Part shown: piece after piece, positions 23,870 through 33,146 of the stretch
Numbering within the stretch: position 1 is the stretch's first letter
How the letters are laid out: each line of letters opens with the position of its first letter
NCBI RefSeq assembly: GCF_051622035.1
Contig: NC_135366.1
Span: 6,789,001 to 6,853,000, forward strand
Length of the DNA: 64,000 nt
Reading direction: 5' to 3'
Source: Arctopsyche grandis
Lineage: Eukaryota; Arthropoda; Insecta; Trichoptera; Hydropsychidae
Made by a program: the position numbers and the translations under genes
Notes under the pieces: model-generated
The model's database searches: none
What the model was told of the DNA's origin: nothing
What the model saw: the letters and a program-made list of their open reading frames with translations, nothing else

Positions 23870-25550
23870 TTTAAACATGATACGAGTAAATATTTTTCAC
23901 GATGTTTTGCTATATATGTACGTACATATTTTCTTCAACTTTGATGCGAAACATTACAACATATACTTTTATTTTATTATTACACACACAGTGTTGTGCC
24001 CGTTGATATTTCAACGGGTGATACATTAACCACACCCGAGGCTAACCATACCAGGTTAGATGGAATATATTTAACTTTAACATACGTATGTATATGTCCA
24101 TAAAAAGTTATTTATTTTGGCACAAAATTAAAGTTGCCAAAATTTGAAACACACCTATATACATAAATAAATATGTATAGTGTAATTAAAAAAAGTTTTA
24201 ATTATTTAGCAAGTAATAACTTTTCAATATTTCTAATACATACATACATACATACATATGTCCCAGAAAAAACAGAAAATCCTACTTTCAATAGAAATAT
24301 ACCCATTGTTCAAAAAATTCTAAAAAAAAAAAGTGAACATTTTATTTTTTAGAAACACGCATCGTTTCACACACAAATTTACAAAATACACAAATAAAAC
24401 AGTACAAACTGCCCAAGAAAAATAAAAATGTCACAAAAATTCACATCAACGGTAACATACATACATACGTATCTATGCATAATTTAGCAACAGCCTTGAT
24501 ACTCTACTTTTGTAATACACACAATATCATATCAATCTACAAAATTATGTGTGAAAATTTCCAAGCGAAAATATAATATATATATGTACATATGTATATG
24601 TATATTATTCATTTGTCCGATACGATCAATACATATTAATTCACTGGTGAATTTAATTCCACAACCGGCTGAGGCAATCACCGTTTTTATCCATTAACTA
24701 CACACTTCATAGGTGGCCGAGAATACATTAAAATACGCACAGTTACCTTACACTATACACAATATTTTCCTATTAATCGCAAAACTAGAATTGAAGGTCG
24801 CCATTTGAGATTTAGAAAACGTTCCGATCGATCGACATATTATAATACACATACATACATACATACGTACGCTTAATGTAACGTGTGTCGCCTAAAGGCG
24901 GATAAAATTAATATCGTCGGTCAAAATTCGGTCAATGTTAAATAGTTCGATTGATTTTTATTTTATTTACAGGGGTCAAATTGAATTTTATAGTAGATAC
25001 TTTCCGGCCGCGGCCGACGTTAATTTCCGTCGTTTTGCATGCGGTCTTTAGTGTGTTAACGAGGCGAAATTTATCGTCCGTACTAACGATGTGATGGGAA
25101 GTACATACAAACATATGTGCATGTGTCAACGCTAATTTAAGACTGTGATAATATATGTATATACATATGCATATGTATATATACCAATATATAATATAAA
25201 TATACTTTAAATTTTACCATGAACAACTCTCGGCTAATACAAATTAACAAAACTCAGTTTAGTATAAAAATTGCATTTTAAAAATATTGTTACAAATATT
25301 GACCGTACGGTTACATTTCGTTTTTGTATCGAGCTAAAGCTTTGAAATACGTACATATAGATTTAAATAATTTAAAAAAAAGTTACTATTCTACTTTTAC
25401 TCGACCGAGAGACGCCGTGCAATTCGGCTACTAACTAATTAAAATACACAGTATGCAGTTCGTTTCAAGTATGAATATCGTTTTTTGCAGCATTGTTATA
25501 CGATATTGGTTTGGTTTTAAATCATAATTTACAGCTGATGATTTAAAATC
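23870..25550. other. AT-rich, no gene seen
   Basis: (TACA)n at 24238-24259 and 24850-24868. No exon or element ends recognised. Confidence 0.4.
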
Positions 25551-25554
25551 AAAC

Positions 25555-25720
25555 CATCTGATGAAGGCCTCTCCAACACGCTTCCATTCATCTCTGTTTT
25601 GAGCAACTCTCATCCCTTTTTACATTCTCTCGGGTACCATGCGAGCACTTCTTTCGTCTATCTATCGTCCGTTCTTCCAGCCAAGTGACCCGTCCATTGC
25701 CTTTATATATTTAAAAAAAA
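25555..25720 (-). pseudogene. LINE ORF2 C-terminal relic
   Basis: On the minus strand the translation gives a piece like WTGHLAGRTDDR near 25690 and then, near 25615-25560, RVAQNRDEWKRVGEAFIRW. These are the two conserved C-terminal pieces of endonuclease-reverse transcriptase LINEs (GHxARRxDxRW ... AxDRxxWxxxxEAF). The segment between is deleted or frameshifted. Non-functional relic. Confidence 0.6.
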
Positions 25721-25834
25721 ATTGTACAAATTTGACGAACCCCACCATTTTTTACAAATGCTTTATATTTGTGTGTATTGAGGCGAGGCAGTGTTTTTAA
25801 AACTATTTTTAATAATGTAGTATATTTACCTCAT

Positions 25835-25990
25835 CTATCGTGCGTTTTTCTAGTTCCGTGATCCGCCCATTACCATTTCAATTTCTTTACTCTCACCATT
25901 ACATCAACCACCTTTGTCATACTTCTAACCCCACGTATTCCATATTCTATCTCTCCTTGTTATGCTAAGCATAGAGTGTTCTATACTTCT
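25835..25990 (-). pseudogene. LINE ORF2 relic, second piece
   Basis: The minus-strand translation gives RRDRIWNTWGFRSMTKVVDVM and then a KLKW.WADHG-like piece, which matches the MLGI..RDRIRN..IR..TKV.DV........LKW.WAGH region of the same LINE type. Stops and frameshifts break it. It may belong to the same insertion as the adjacent relic. Confidence 0.5.
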
Positions 25991-25994
25991 TTGA

Positions 25995-26810
25995 ATGCAC
26001 CGGACATTATGCAGCATTCTGGCATTCAATGCACAAGTTTCGCATCCATTCGCCATACGTCATAATAATACAAATTAATATATTCGAAATAAAGAACAAT
26101 AACCGAACTGCGGCTGCCAGGCTGGCTGCAATTTATAATTATGCAATACATTGCAATACATATGTTATCGGTAGTAGATACAATATCTATTTACTTGGTT
26201 TAATAATTTCAAATAAAAAAAATAGCATTTGTATAGCCAAATGCAGGTTCCCGGAAAAATGCACTAAATTGCACTGAATAGTGGCGCAGTTTCAAGAAGT
26301 CCTAATTTTCAAAGGCGCACAAAAAAAGGTTAGTTCTCCTTAAGTATCTTTGAAAGTTTTTATGTATCGAGAGCGCAACTGTCTCGAGTGCATTTTTCCT
26401 GTCACCCGAAATCCAGTAATTATGTGGAATATAACTTGAATTCGAACTTAAAATGCAAGTGGCTAACTACTATACTGTAAGTAGATGGATCAATCGCCTC
26501 CTAGATACCTGGATTAGTTGAAATGATAATTAAATCGAAAAAATTCATATGTATATAAGTACATATGTAACTCTTGGGTTTGCAAAACGCGACTCCTACA
26601 TCAAATAACGGTTTAAAATCCAAATAAATTACCGAGCTCGCGTAAGCGCAAACGCTTGAGCACATCTGACTCGACAATATTAAAAACCAATAAAACACAC
26701 AAATCTGAAAAGCAAACCAGATAAAGCAGTAGGCGTACAATATGGTCAAACAAACGGCCCCAAAGAACTCGAACTCATCCAATATGGTAATGGTTACACT
26801 ATTTCTATGC
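25995..26810. other. no gene seen
   Basis: AT-rich sequence between LINE relics and the Bicdr exon. The 82- and 93-codon ORFs at 26029-26277 (plus) and 26501-26782 (minus) have no domain and lack coding composition. Confidence 0.4.
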
Positions 26811-26816
26811 TAATTT

Positions 26817-26835
26817 TCTCTCTCTCTCTCTCTAT
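26817..26835. repeat. (TC)n microsatellite
   Basis: About nine CT units just beyond the donor side of the Bicdr exon, inside its presumed first intron. Confidence 0.8.
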
Positions 26836-26994
26836 CCCTCTCCGAACACTTTGCAAAGTTGTAAACGTAGCAGAAACAAGCTCAAGTATGACAATACCTA
26901 GATAGAATGTACATACATATAACAACCGAGGAGTGTTTGCAAGCAATGAAAGGTCATCAACTCTCTACATAGTGGTACATATGTACATATTTAC

Positions 26995-27501
26995 CTCGAG
27001 TTTCTTCGAATACTGCTCGACCAGCTTCTCCTGCTGCTTATTCAGCTCCTCGTTCTTCTCCAGCAGGGCTTTGCCCAGCTCGGCGGCCAGCAGGAGATCG
27101 GCCTCCTTCTGGTGGAGCTGAGCCCAAACATCGTCGGCACTAGCGTCAGTCCTGGCCATTTCGCTGACGTACCTCCCCAACTCCTCGACGAAATCCTCCC
27201 CCTCTATAGACGACCCGCTCAAAGACAGACTGGCTCTGTCCCTCAGGGACCTGGAACCACTCTTGTTCCTCCTGTGGGCTAGAATCGGCAAAATCCTGTC
27301 GCGGACGTCTTGGTTCGCGTCCACCTGTGTCGGGTCGTACGAGTAGCAATCCTTCTCCGGAAGCTGGAACACGTTCTCCGCGGAACCACCGAAGCCAGAA
27401 CTGTGCGCTAAACTGCTGAATCTACCCTCGTAATCGGTGCTCACTAACAAACTAACATTACCACTAGTGCTACTACTCTGGCGTTTTCTACTGGCAGCCA
27501 T
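26995..27501 (-). CDS. Bicdr: first coding exon of a BICD-related dynein/Rab adaptor
   Basis: The 169 codons start with an ATG (27499-27501) at the head of an open exon and end at a GTAAAT donor after ...QYSKKLE. Residues 134-157 (EADLLLAAELGKALLEKNEEL) form the start of a coiled coil and contain AAELG (139-143). This is the CC1 box (AAxxG), which in BICD2, BICDR, Spindly and HAP1/TRAK binds the dynein light intermediate chain. The wording DLLLAAxLGKALLExNEEL is most like BICDL1/2 (BICDR). The family links dynein-dynactin to Rab6 or Rab13 vesicles. The N-terminal ~100 residues are Ser-rich and poorly conserved. The rest of the protein (long coiled coils) must lie further left on the minus strand, and I find no candidate exon in 1-26900. 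TRAK/Milton is a less likely alternative. Confidence 0.8.
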
Positions 27502-27960
27502 GTATCGTTCAATGCATCAGTCTATAACAACAATCGAATGCACAATAATTCGACGCCTGCATCTCTCGCGCGTACAACGAACTGAGGAAACATCGCGTCT
27601 GGGCCATGCTCACGACGAAACTGTTGTTGCACTTTTGTCGCATCACGTCGACCGGCGACCGGTTTTCACTGTCAACATTTTCGGGTGTTTTGCCTGTCTT
27701 TTCGTATGTTTGTTTGTATTATCTTTCGGATTTTCGGATCGAGATGACGTGAATTCCGGACGTGCGATCGAGTTCCGGTATTTCGGTTCGCGAGCGGACG
27801 GACGACTCGCCCGCACCAAGCGTACACAGGTACTGACCGCAGAAACTGTACCTGACTTGAGCACGCGATTCGACGCTTTGGAAGTATAGTGCTGCAACAG
27901 TGTCGAAAAGTTCTTCTAAAAATTACACCGTTCGAACGAGATTCGTATAAGAATCTCACT
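27502..27960 (-). promoter_or_regulatory. 5' flank of Bicdr, GC-rich for this window
   Basis: This stretch upstream of the Bicdr start is richer in CpG than its surroundings and free of known repeats, so it probably holds the 5' UTR and promoter. No clear TATA box or initiator can be fixed. Several overlapping ORFs (e.g. 27437-27889 plus) are composition artefacts. Confidence 0.4.
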
Positions 27961-27980
27961 AGGAAAATATACGAATTTGA

Positions 27981-28854
27981 TTAACCCTTTGAGTGCTGAC
28001 GTCTTTTCTGTTGAAAGTCGTCAGCCAAATCCAAACAAACCCTAGATAACTACCGTCGAGGATTTCGAGTTTTGTAAAGGTGTGCTTAGACCAGAGAAAT
28101 GTAATATTAATAGAAGTGGCTTTGGGTGGTCTTTTGTTGTCAAGTGACATTCTGTCCACGGACAGATCTAAATAATTTTAGCATCAGTCGTATTTGACAC
28201 TTGGTGCTCGACGTATGTCCGATAAAAACTTATTTGTTTGTTTATATTACTCGCAAGATGGGCAAGCATCGGTAAAAATTGCACAATACATTCAAAAACA
28301 CACAATAAACAACATGAGATACATTTTTATAAGTAAATTGATCCGATTGTATTCCGTGCGATGTAGCGTATATGTCTCCGCGAGACGTACCGCGAAAAAT
28401 TGACAGCAATTATTTATTCGTAAGGGCCCCTCTATTCTTATTACATCTCTCTGGTGTTTTGCAACAATATAAAACAAACAAAAGAAGTCTATTAATGAAT
28501 GTATTTTTCCAAAACGTATAGATACATCTTCTTCGTTGTTATTACAATGTAATGCTCACAATTTAAATGCCAAGCCACAATCTAAAATACTCAGCAGTTA
28601 GGGATTTCCATTGAGAAATTCTGCTATGGTTTTAGATTCAGAAATTCCAGTATAAGCCAATCTTTATAAACATTGACACGGATTGTACGACCCGTATTCG
28701 ATGCTTTTTTGTCAATGGTATCTGGAAAGGCTTAACGGGTAGTATTCTTATTTATTTTTTACATATTCAAAAAACAACGCCTATTGGCATATTTCAGGCT
28801 CATGGACTTGTTGGAAAAACGCCGATAGGCGTTGGTCTGCATTCAAAGGATTAA
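27981..28854 (+). mobile_element. TTAA MITE, piggyBac-like family A, copy 2, with a second element inside
   Basis: TTAA (27981-27984), then CCCTTTGAGTGCTGACGTCT at the left end; GGTCTGCATTCAAAGGA and TTAA (28851-28854) at the right. The interior matches the copies at 5005-5559 and 44872-45437, but at about 28090 it is interrupted by another element (28091-28454). This accounts for its greater length (866 against ~550 bp). Confidence 0.8.
28091..28454 (+). mobile_element. CCAGAGAAATGTAATA inverted-repeat element, copy 1
   Basis: The left end CCAGAGAAATGTAATATTA and right end TTATTACATCTCTCTGG are inverted repeats, 364 bp apart. It lies inside MITE copy 2 of family A. A closely similar, inverted copy sits at about 35289-35629 in the windbeutel intron. 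Both copies keep a 60-70 codon ORF-like stretch (here 28194-28403) with the same residues in the middle (CLYYSQDGQASVKIAQYI). This is most simply recent common origin rather than a gene. Some host-MITE bases at the right junction are missing. Confidence 0.6.
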
Positions 28855-28856
28855 GT

Positions 28857-28945
28857 ATGGAACGCTGTATGCTCGGCGTAGCGAGGAGAGATATGAATTG
28901 GAATATGTGGATGAGAAGCATAACAAAAGCAGTGGATATAGTCAG
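28857..28945 (+). pseudogene. LINE ORF2 relic
   Basis: The plus-strand frame from 28857 reads MERCMLGVARRDMNWNMWMRSI and TKAVDI, matching the MLGI..RDRIRN.W.RS.TK..D conserved region of the LINE type seen at 25835-25990 and 32565-32690. It starts right beside the MITE's TTAA, so the MITE probably inserted into or next to a LINE copy. Confidence 0.5.
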
Positions 28946-28949
28946 GGCC

Positions 28950-29745
28950 GGCTCAAAGAGGCAGCAGACTAGGCATGTGCCTAGGAACCTAGGCCACAAG
29001 GCCTCATTTTTTCTCTTTTTGATTATAAAATTGAAAAAAAATTGGCTTTCTTTGAAAATAATAACATTTTATATTTAACGTAATTTTTCTACTCGAAGCA
29101 GTGGCGTAGCGAGAATTCCAGGGACCCCCCCCTGCAAAGTATTTTAAGGCGCGCCACCCCCGTCTATATATTATTTCCTTACAGCAAAATGACTTTGTTA
29201 TATTTTTTTATCGCTAAAAAATATACACCAGAATAAGAGAGAATAAAACAATATGCAAATAAATGAGAAAATAAGAGAGGTTTTTAAAAAATTAGTCAGA
29301 AAATATGTGTATAAATTTCTATATGGTACACGTGCACAAATTTAACCATGTGTCAATTTGGGGTAACCATTTTTACCGTTATGGCACTATGATAAAAATT
29401 AAATAATTAAATAAAACTTAATGGTGAATGACTATCTCATGATTAGAGTACGGATAGCTAAGGTGCCGCTTATTGTTCAATTGTTGTATGTAAATGCTTT
29501 GTAAAAAAGGTTCGGCAAATCTTTAACAATGCATTTACAACATTTGAACAATAAACGGCACATTGGTTATCCGGGCTCTACTCATGATAACGACCTCAAC
29601 ATCTTCTCTACAAAAACTAAACCCTTTCCACTCGTAATTTTTTTTTGTGTAAGGGTAGGTAGCCCCAGCTCGTAATTAATTTCGCGCTTTTTTCGGGATT
29701 CATAACTCGAAATCAAATTAAACTAATAATATATAATAAATAGCA
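28950..29745. other. mixed old repeats, no gene
   Basis: At 28943-28960 AGGGCCGGCTCAAAGAGGC matches, inverted, a block near 35885-35905. At 29100 CAGTGGCGTAGCGAGAATTC resembles hAT-type ends. No exon recognised. Confidence 0.4.
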
Positions 29746-29751
29746 AAAATA

Positions 29752-30500
29752 ATACTGAGCAACAAAAAATCACGTTTTTGAGTTACCAGAGCGGAGACCA
29801 GCCAATCTTTACTAAGTTTGACCCGCTGAATTGGAATATGATATTGATTTTTGTTGGTGGGTGATCGTTTACGAGATATGAGCGTTTAAAAAAATCCGTG
29901 ATTTTTACAGTTTTTTAGCTTTTGCGGTCTTTAACTCAAAATTTAGGATTGTAACGATCAAAGTGAGTATTGGAATCAATAGTCAGATATTTTTCCTATT
30001 AGTTTTTATATTTCACTGCTTTAAAATACTTCTAATTAATTGTTTAGCGAATTTTAAAAGTCAAAAATATATTTTTTTTTACGGATTTTTTTCATTTATT
30101 TGGCAAATTTTTTATTTCTCCACGTTTATAAGGATTGGTTTTCTATCCCAATATATATTTTTTTTTATCTAAACGTACTAACTCGAGCGGTTTTTGCGTA
30201 AGAAAGATTTTCATTCAAATCCCGTAATGCGTATAACAAGCGTTTGCACAAACGCTTGTTATACGCATTATCTGACTATTGATTCCAATACTCACTTTGA
30301 TCGTAACAATCCTAAATGTTGAGTTAAAGACCGCAAAAGCTAAAAAACTGTAAAAATCACGGATTTTTTTAAACGCTCATATCTCGTAAACGATCACCCA
30401 CCAACAAAAATCAATATCATATTCCAATTCAACGGGTCAAACTTAGTAAAGATTGGCTGGTCTCCGATCTGGTATTTTTTTTTTTTGTTGCTCAGTGTAA
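29752..30500. mobile_element. large foldback element (ACTGAGCAACA family)
   Basis: The left arm (about 29752-29990) and right arm (about 30262-30500) are near-perfect reverse complements over roughly 235 bp, starting ACTGAGCAACAAAAAATC and ending TTTTTTTGTTGCTCAGT. The non-palindromic middle matches the interior of the single-copy relative at 18562-18974. The loop also contains a perfect 22-bp hairpin (30225-30270). No coding capacity. Confidence 0.8.
30225..30270. repeat. perfect 22-bp palindrome inside the foldback
   Basis: TAATGCGTATAACAAGCGTT continues to TTG, then CA, then the exact reverse complement. It sits at the inner edge of the right arm and may mark the point where the two halves were joined. 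Confidence 0.85.
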
Positions 30501-30542
30501 TTAATCGAACATATTACATGGTATATAAACGAGTTTAAAGTT

Positions 30543-30616
30543 TTGGCGACTCAGTGGCGACATACGAGTGGAACGTAAAATCAGTTTGGCGACTCAGTGG
30601 CGACATACGAGTGGAA
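30543..30616 (+). repeat. 31-bp direct duplication
   Basis: TTGGCGACTCAGTGGCGACA and the following 11 bases occur at 30543-30573 and again at 30586-30616, separated by 12 bases. The 107-codon ORF starting at 30554 spans them but shows no domain. Confidence 0.8.
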
Positions 30617-31334
30617 GAGGTCATTACAATTTCATTCCATATGTATACCAATACTACTTTGGGGTTAGTAAAATTTGAGTTAAAAGATAGTCAATTTAAA
30701 AACGATGACTTTTATCGCCATACGTACATATTACTAAAATTGAGCTGTGGCAGTAGCATCACCAGCGAGCGTTCTCGTATGCAGGTGAAACATGTTTACG
30801 TTGAATACTCGCGGCAAAACCGTCAACTCGAACTTACTTCACGTCGTGTCGCACTCGTCCAAAGCCACATGCGATGAAGAGGGACGCAAATACCCCTTTG
30901 TTTGAATTTTATCTCCATAGCAACGACGACGCAATGTAGCACCATCTCTATCTACACCAGCCGATTGGAAAGAGACCTTTGGAAAGTAAATAAAACACAC
31001 ATGTACATACAATAGTGAATGACGCTATTTAGCCACTATTTATTTCATGGGGATGAAGTCGAGGACTGACCCTGTGACCTTCTTTATGGTGAAATTTATG
31101 GTATGTTCAGGGTGCACGTCAACTGGGTACGCATGCCCGGTGATTAATTATAAATGTTTTCAATAACCCTTTTCAGGTGAATTGCAACATTAACATGAAA
31201 AGCACGTGCAACCCTTTTTGTCGGTATGAATAAATCAAACGATGTTTTTATACAATCGTAAAATCTTTTTATATGAATATATCTGACGTAAATAGTAAGT
31301 GTGTGAATATGTATGTATGTGAAAAGTATTATAA

Positions 31335-31459
31335 ATCAAATTTGAATGGTTACCGAATGAAGTCGGATCAGTAGTCGGATCCTCTCTCTCGCTGACGATC
31401 CGATGTCGTTCCAGCATCCGTTGTTTAGTTGTGAAGATGTGTGATGGGGATGGAATCAT
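31335..31459 (-). CDS. possible small ORF or exon following in a different frame
   Basis: It starts with ATG at 31457-31459, overlapping the stop of the preceding small ORF by ATGA. The first ~36 codons (MIPSPSHIFTTKQRMLERHR..., DPTTDPTSFG) look coding-like. A possible donor GGTAACC follows near 31350; beyond it the frame becomes AT-rich and lower quality. Not recognised. Confidence 0.22.
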
Positions 31460-31593
31460 TTCAGCTTTGCTTTTTCTTCTTGATAATGTTTTAATTGCGC
31501 GTGCGCCGCCATTGGTTTGAACTGTTTGTCGGTTTCACAACTTCCGGCTCGTTGCCGAATAAAATGGCGAGCATACGCGGCATTAGCAGTCAT
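31456..31593 (-). CDS. possible small ORF (45 codons), upstream member of an overlapping pair
   Basis: From ATG at 31593 to TGA at 31456-31458 the frame has mixed, coding-like codon use (many GCN, CGN, GAA/AAG). It encodes a basic peptide beginning MTANAAYARHFIRQRAG and ending in KAKLK. Its stop overlaps the ATG of the next ORF (ATGA). I do not recognise the family. It lies on the same strand as Bicdr, 4 kb upstream of the Bicdr start, so it could also be upstream ORFs in a distal 5' exon of that gene, or chance. Confidence 0.25.
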   Translation of the reverse strand: MTANAAYARHFIRQRAGSCETDKQFKPMAAHAQLKHYQEEKAKLK

Positions 31594-31699
31594 TTTATTG
31601 TGCATGAATATGTTCGTGACGAGAGATTGAAACATAAACGATGAATAACAATAACGAAGAAAAAACAAATGAAAGTTTTTCTCAACAAAACAATTTATT

Positions 31700-33145
31700 T
31701 TTAAATTATTGGTAATTTATTTTTCAATATTAATGTAAGCCTATTAGCGCACTTAGGGAGAGCCAAGGGGGTTTTGATCAAAGCCGCCGAGAGGACTCCC
31801 GGGCCCTGATAAAAATATTTCGGACCCTATAACAAACTAAATAAAGAAAAATCTTCATAATTTTTTAAAAATCTCGATAAATTTTTAATATGTGAAAAAT
31901 ATATCAGAACTATTCGAAAAATACCAATGTATGTTGGGTGCTATTTTTAAAATAGTTGAATGACGAAGTATGATATAACAAATATGATTTTCGACACGGG
32001 GTTTCTGGAGTAGTCCGGGCCCTGGAACTTTAACGCGACTCCCCCCCCCCCCCCCCTCCCGGTTCTGATACTACCCTAATCTCCCCCAAAAATTAAAGAA
32101 TAATAAATGAGAATCCACAACCGAAGTAATTTGCTGTTTTTTTTCATTTTTTTAATTGAATCCATTCACCCCCCCCCCCTCCCTTCCCTCACCATATTAT
32201 GGCTGCTTAAATATATTAAATTATATTTGGATAGCAAACTATATATAAGGGAAACACTACAATCGTTGGCCGTTTAGATTTTAAAGCAGGGGTTGATCCT
32301 GAAAATTAACAGGGTAGGGGCTATTCATATTCGTAATATACACAAACCTTTATTTCAATAATAAAATGTTAAATCAGTTGTAAAATTATTATTATAAGCT
32401 TATTTATTTGTAAAACATTATTTTAACTGAATGATTAAATACAAAATACTAAGCCCACTTTAAAGGTCACGGAATTTGACCCTTAAAGCCCTCAACATGA
32501 GGCCACCACCCCCCCGACGAATACAGTCCAAGAGACCCTTTCGTCGGAGAACGAGACGGTAAATACAAAATATATCAGATAGGAAACGGAATACGTGGGT
32601 GAGAAGTATGACGAGATTAGTGTATATAGTGAAGAGATTGAACTGGCAATGGGCCGGCCACGTGGCTAGATTATATACGCGTGGTTAATTATATATAATT
32701 TTTAATGCTAATTTTTGCATTGAAATCATCATTCAAATGGATAAACATGATAAAAATATACGACGAAGGAATGAATTCTAATTTAAACATTTTTTTCTCA
32801 CCATTTGTATAGCGTTAACTTTTCCTCTAATTTCCTTAAAAATTGAATTAAAAATATTTATACATGCCTATTAAAATACATCTACACACTTTAAAAAATG
32901 TAGCAGTACATAAATACATGTATGTATAATTCAATTTCAAACAAAAAAGTGAATTTTCTAAATGACTAATATTTCCGACCTGCTACACCGAAACATAATT
33001 TTTCATAGTGGCAGCACTTTGCTAAATGAACTGTCACGACTAGCGAGCCGGCTTGATTATACCCATTTTCAAGTATAATTTGCGACACGTCAGTCGCATT
33101 CAACTGACTGGCTCCACACTCAAATTCCTCAAGATATTATCCAGA
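31700..33145. other. decayed repeats and 5' flank of windbeutel
   Basis: Contains two C-runs (about 32041-32057 and 32169-32179), GC-rich repeat debris near 31740-31810, and a LINE relic at 32565-32690. The last ~150 bases hold the 5' UTR region of windbeutel; no TATA box is obvious. Confidence 0.4.
32565..32690 (+). pseudogene. LINE ORF2 relic
   Basis: The plus-strand translation contains RKRNTWVRSMTRLVYIVKRLNWQWAGHVARL, the conserved RIRN.W.RS.T...........LNWQWAGHVAR segment of the LINE type also seen at 25.6-25.99 kb and 28.86 kb. No longer intact. Confidence 0.6.
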
Positions 33146-33146
33146 G

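Noticed and set aside
27437-27889. 150-codon plus-strand ORF antisense to Bicdr
   Set aside because: Overlaps the Bicdr 5' region in the opposite strand and is explained by its GC-rich composition; no domain.
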